From: UMGS1994 sp944386155
Lineage (GTDB): Bacteria > Bacillota > Clostridia > TANB77 > CAG-508
DNA length: 64,000 nucleotides
Direction of reading: 5' to 3'
Assembly: GCA_963931085.1 (NCBI GenBank)
Contig: OZ006973.1
Span: 682,001 to 746,000, forward strand
Part shown: piece by piece, positions 62,123 through 64,000 of the stretch
Layout: each line of letters starts with the position of its first letter
How positions within the stretch are numbered: the stretch's first letter is position 1
Program-made: the position numbers and the translations under genes
Notes under the pieces: model-generated
Database searches by the model: none
Told to the model about the DNA's origin: nothing
What the model saw: the letters and a program-made list of their open reading frames with translations, nothing else

Positions 62123-63241
62123 ATGAGTAAAAGAACTATAAAATTATTTTTATTAATAATATCTTTAGGTATTATTATGTTTATAAATCCAGTTAAAAGT
62201 AATGCTCAAGAAGCGATAACTGATGAAAATACACTAAATAATGCAATTAATTCAGCAAATTCAGGATCTACGATAACTATTCAAAATAATATAACAATAA
62301 CTAAACCGATAGTTATACAAAAAGAATTAACTATAAATGGTAATGGTTATACTTTAACAGGAGATAGTAATTGGACATCTACATCAGGAAATCAGTCAAT
62401 GTTTACAGCTCAATTATCAGATGGAAAATTAACTTTAAAAAATATTAGATTACAAAATGGTCCAAAGTATGGTGTTCAATCATATGATGGAGCAAATGTA
62501 ATTTTAGATGAAGTTTTTATAACAGGATTTAAATATGGTGGAGTTTTAGTAAATGGAGGTAGACTTGAAGTAAGAGATTTAGATTTAGGTTATAATGGTG
62601 CAGATAAAAATAATGGTATAGAAATTGACAAAGGTGCATCTGCAACTAATAATCCGGAACTTATAATGAATGGTACTTTAACATCTAGTGAAAAAGAAAA
62701 TGTTGTATATGTTGCAGAAAACGGACATTTAACTTCATTTACAATAACAAATACAGATAGTACTAAAAATAAAGTATTTGTAACAGATGAGTTAGTACTT
62801 TTAACAGATTCATCAAATAATATAATCTCTGAAAGTACTTTACCTTCAAAAGTAGTGCCTAATGTAACTGATAAAAAAGTTATAATTACTTTATATGCTG
62901 GAGAAAAAGAAATAAAAATAGCAGTAAATGATGGAGAGAAAATAACTAAAAATCTATTGAAATCTCATATTGAATTGAAAAAAGGATATATAGTAAAAGA
63001 TTATTATTTAGATAAAAATTATAAAGAAAAATTTAATTTTAATACAGAAATAAATAAAGATACAACTATATACGCTAAAATAGAAAAAGAAGAATCTAAA
63101 GATGAGAATAAAGAAAGTGTTGAACAAAATAAGGACAAGACTCCTGTAACAGGAAATGAGAATTATATTTTAATTGCTACATTTTCAATTATGCTTTCAT
63201 CAGTTTTAATAATAGCATTATTTAAAAAAATAAATAAATAA
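62123..63241 (+). CDS. Beta-helix surface protein with TPVTG sorting-type signal
   Basis: 372 residues from the ATG at 62123 (AGGGGGTGA before it; the GTG at 62114 is part of the ribosome site). Signal peptide about 1-28. A pectate-lyase-like parallel beta-helix at about 35-215: LNNAINSANSGSTITIQNN, LTINGNGYTLTGDSNW and GRLEVRDLDLGYNG. InlB/flagellin-like repeat at about 245-325 (KKGYIVKDYYLDKNYKEKF). C-terminal TPVTG, hydrophobic helix and KKINK form a variant sortase signal. No obvious lyase catalytic residues. Confidence 0.83.
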   Translation: MSKRTIKLFLLIISLGIIMFINPVKSNAQEAITDENTLNNAINSANSGSTITIQNNITITKPIVIQKELTINGNGYTLTGDSNWTSTSGNQSMFTAQLSDGKLTLKNIRLQNGPKYGVQSYDGANVILDEVFITGFKYGGVLVNGGRLEVRDLDLGYNGADKNNGIEIDKGASATNNPELIMNGTLTSSEKENVVYVAENGHLTSFTITNTDSTKNKVFVTDELVLLTDSSNNIISESTLPSKVVPNVTDKKVIITLYAGEKEIKIAVNDGEKITKNLLKSHIELKKGYIVKDYYLDKNYKEKFNFNTEINKDTTIYAKIEKEESKDENKESVEQNKDKTPVTGNENYILIATFSIMLSSVLIIALFKKINK

Positions 63242-63246
63242 AAATT

Positions 63247-63279
63247 AAAGGTAAGAGCATAAGTTCTTACCTTTTTATA
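63247..63279 (+). terminator. Rho-independent terminator of the surface locus
   Basis: AAAGGTAAGA pairs with TCTTACCTTT around eight bases, followed by TTATAT. Confidence 0.85.
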
Positions 63280-63618
63280 TCTCAATTTTAGGCTGATACT
63301 TCTCAAGCCACATATTTACTTGGCAAAGATATGCCATAAGCTGAGGACCAGTCATTGAATGTCAGAAATTAACACGAGGTTATATAACTAGAAAGAGTAG
63401 AAAACTTCAAAAAGTATAATTCTTACGTTTTTATAAAAATTAATATATTTATTGTGATTACCTTAAATAAATTATAGAGGTAAGAACTAATGGTAAATAC
63501 AGTTATAAAAAATAATTATAAAGTTATTCGTGCATTTAATAAGAATGGGCCAGTTTTTGAATAAGTTATTGAAAAATAAATGATTTAGATAAAAATAAAT
63601 AGTCAAAAAAACACTTGA
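63280..63618. other. Degenerate region with gene fragments
   Basis: The minus strand at 63279-63361 reads HSMTGPQLMAYLCQVNMW and on to QPKIEI with a stop, which looks like the C-terminal end of a lost gene. The plus strand has a 24-codon frame at 63490-63564 (MVNTVIKNNYKVIRAFNKNG) after GAGGTAAG. No complete gene is visible. Confidence 0.4.
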
Positions 63619-64000
63619 CAACTACAAACAAATTTTTTAGAGGTAATAAATAAAGCTATGATATCTTGTGAAAGTGCTAGTATAAGTGTAAGTAATCATT
63701 TTGCTAAGGTCAGCAAAATGATAGATTTAGGAAAAGGTGCTAAAAGACAAGTTGAAGATTATATGCTTACAAGATATGCTTGTTACTTAATTGCTCAAAA
63801 TGGAGATTCTAAAAAAGAAGAAATTGCATTTGCCCAAACATATTTTGCCGTACAAACTAGAAAACAAGAGATAATCGAGGATAGAATTAAATTAATGAAT
63901 CGATTAGAAGCAAGGGAAAAACTAAAAGAATCGGAAAAGCAATTATCTAAAAATATTTATGAAAGAGGTGTAGATGATTTAGGTTTTGCAAGAATTCGTT
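63619..64000 (+). pseudogene. DinD-like protein, 5'-damaged and running off the window
   Basis: The open frame from 63619 reads QLQTNFLEVINKAMISCESA, then VSNHFAKVSKMIDLGKGAKR, VEDYMLTRYACYLIAQNGDS, EEIAFAQTYFAVQTRKQEII and ends in DDLGFARIR at the window edge. This is the middle of DNA-damage-inducible protein D. The first 40-45 residues of the family (with the BRO-N start) are missing. Bases 63611-63630 give LDNYKQ in another frame, which suits the residues before NFLEV, so a frameshift plus decay is likely. A shorter product could start at the ATG at 63658. Confidence 0.75.

Overview
The window comes from a very AT-rich, anaerobic, spore-forming Firmicute, most likely an uncultured gut Clostridia lineage. 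Sporulation genes (germination protease gpr, sigma-H, a YtxC-like protein, a YlbF-family protein), strong AAGGAGG ribosome binding sites, a T-box leader, LPXTG-type sorting signals and a dockerin all fit this. I see no phage genes and no transposase.

Layout. 1-2.2 kb: the tail of a PHP phosphoesterase, then a tyrosine T-box leader and tyrS, a small membrane protein and a NUDIX remnant. 2.2-4.9 kb: ECF sigma factor, membrane anti-sigma factor and a membrane-anchored protein. 5-8 kb: a TetR regulator divergent from a fused ABC exporter, with a 30-bp perfect palindrome between them. 8.2-10 kb: flavodoxin, P-loop kinase, YbaK-type deacylase. 10.1-11.9 kb: a frameshifted AlbA_2/ATPase regulator followed by about 29 copies of an 11-bp repeat. 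12.2-14.6 kb: YebC, GalE, VanZ.

14.7-28.9 kb is an exopolysaccharide or capsule locus. It holds a BY-kinase/Wzz fusion, PHP phosphatase, initiating sugar transferase, several glycosyltransferases, two hexapeptide acyltransferases, a radical SAM/SPASM protein, a Wzy-like polymerase, a Wzx flippase and, on the opposite strand, an LCP ligase. GalE just upstream may supply UDP-galactose.

29-37.5 kb is mixed: an orphan lipoprotein-like gene, gpr, a broken AbiE toxin-antitoxin unit between duplicated inverted repeats, a phosphatase/NUDIX/HAD/radical SAM run, a frameshifted TraX-like gene, a MntA-HepT pair and YtxC. 37.8-42.4 kb carries a GH57 branching enzyme, a DUF4912 protein with a histone-like basic tail, and a GT4 synthase, which look like one alpha-glucan module. 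42.4-43.3 kb is a small gene plus a DUF4160 remnant between two copies of a 62-bp element. Then come ylbF-like, sigH, tRNA-Thr, two orphan genes, ychF, a transglutaminase, miaB-mutS and a zinc-ribbon/WG-repeat protein.

54.4-56.5 kb holds three tandem diverged copies of an unrecognised protein family and a four-cysteine miniprotein. These genes, with the orphans near 29 and 45 kb, have near-consensus promoters, short 5' hairpins and often higher G+C than their surroundings. 56.8-63.2 kb is a cell-surface locus: an LPKTG-anchored cohesin protein, a sortase, a dockerin-bearing glucosaminidase, a second membrane-anchored cohesin protein and a beta-helix protein with a TPVTG signal. The window ends in a 5'-damaged dinD. 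Several genes carry single-base frameshifts, so either decay or assembly error must be considered.
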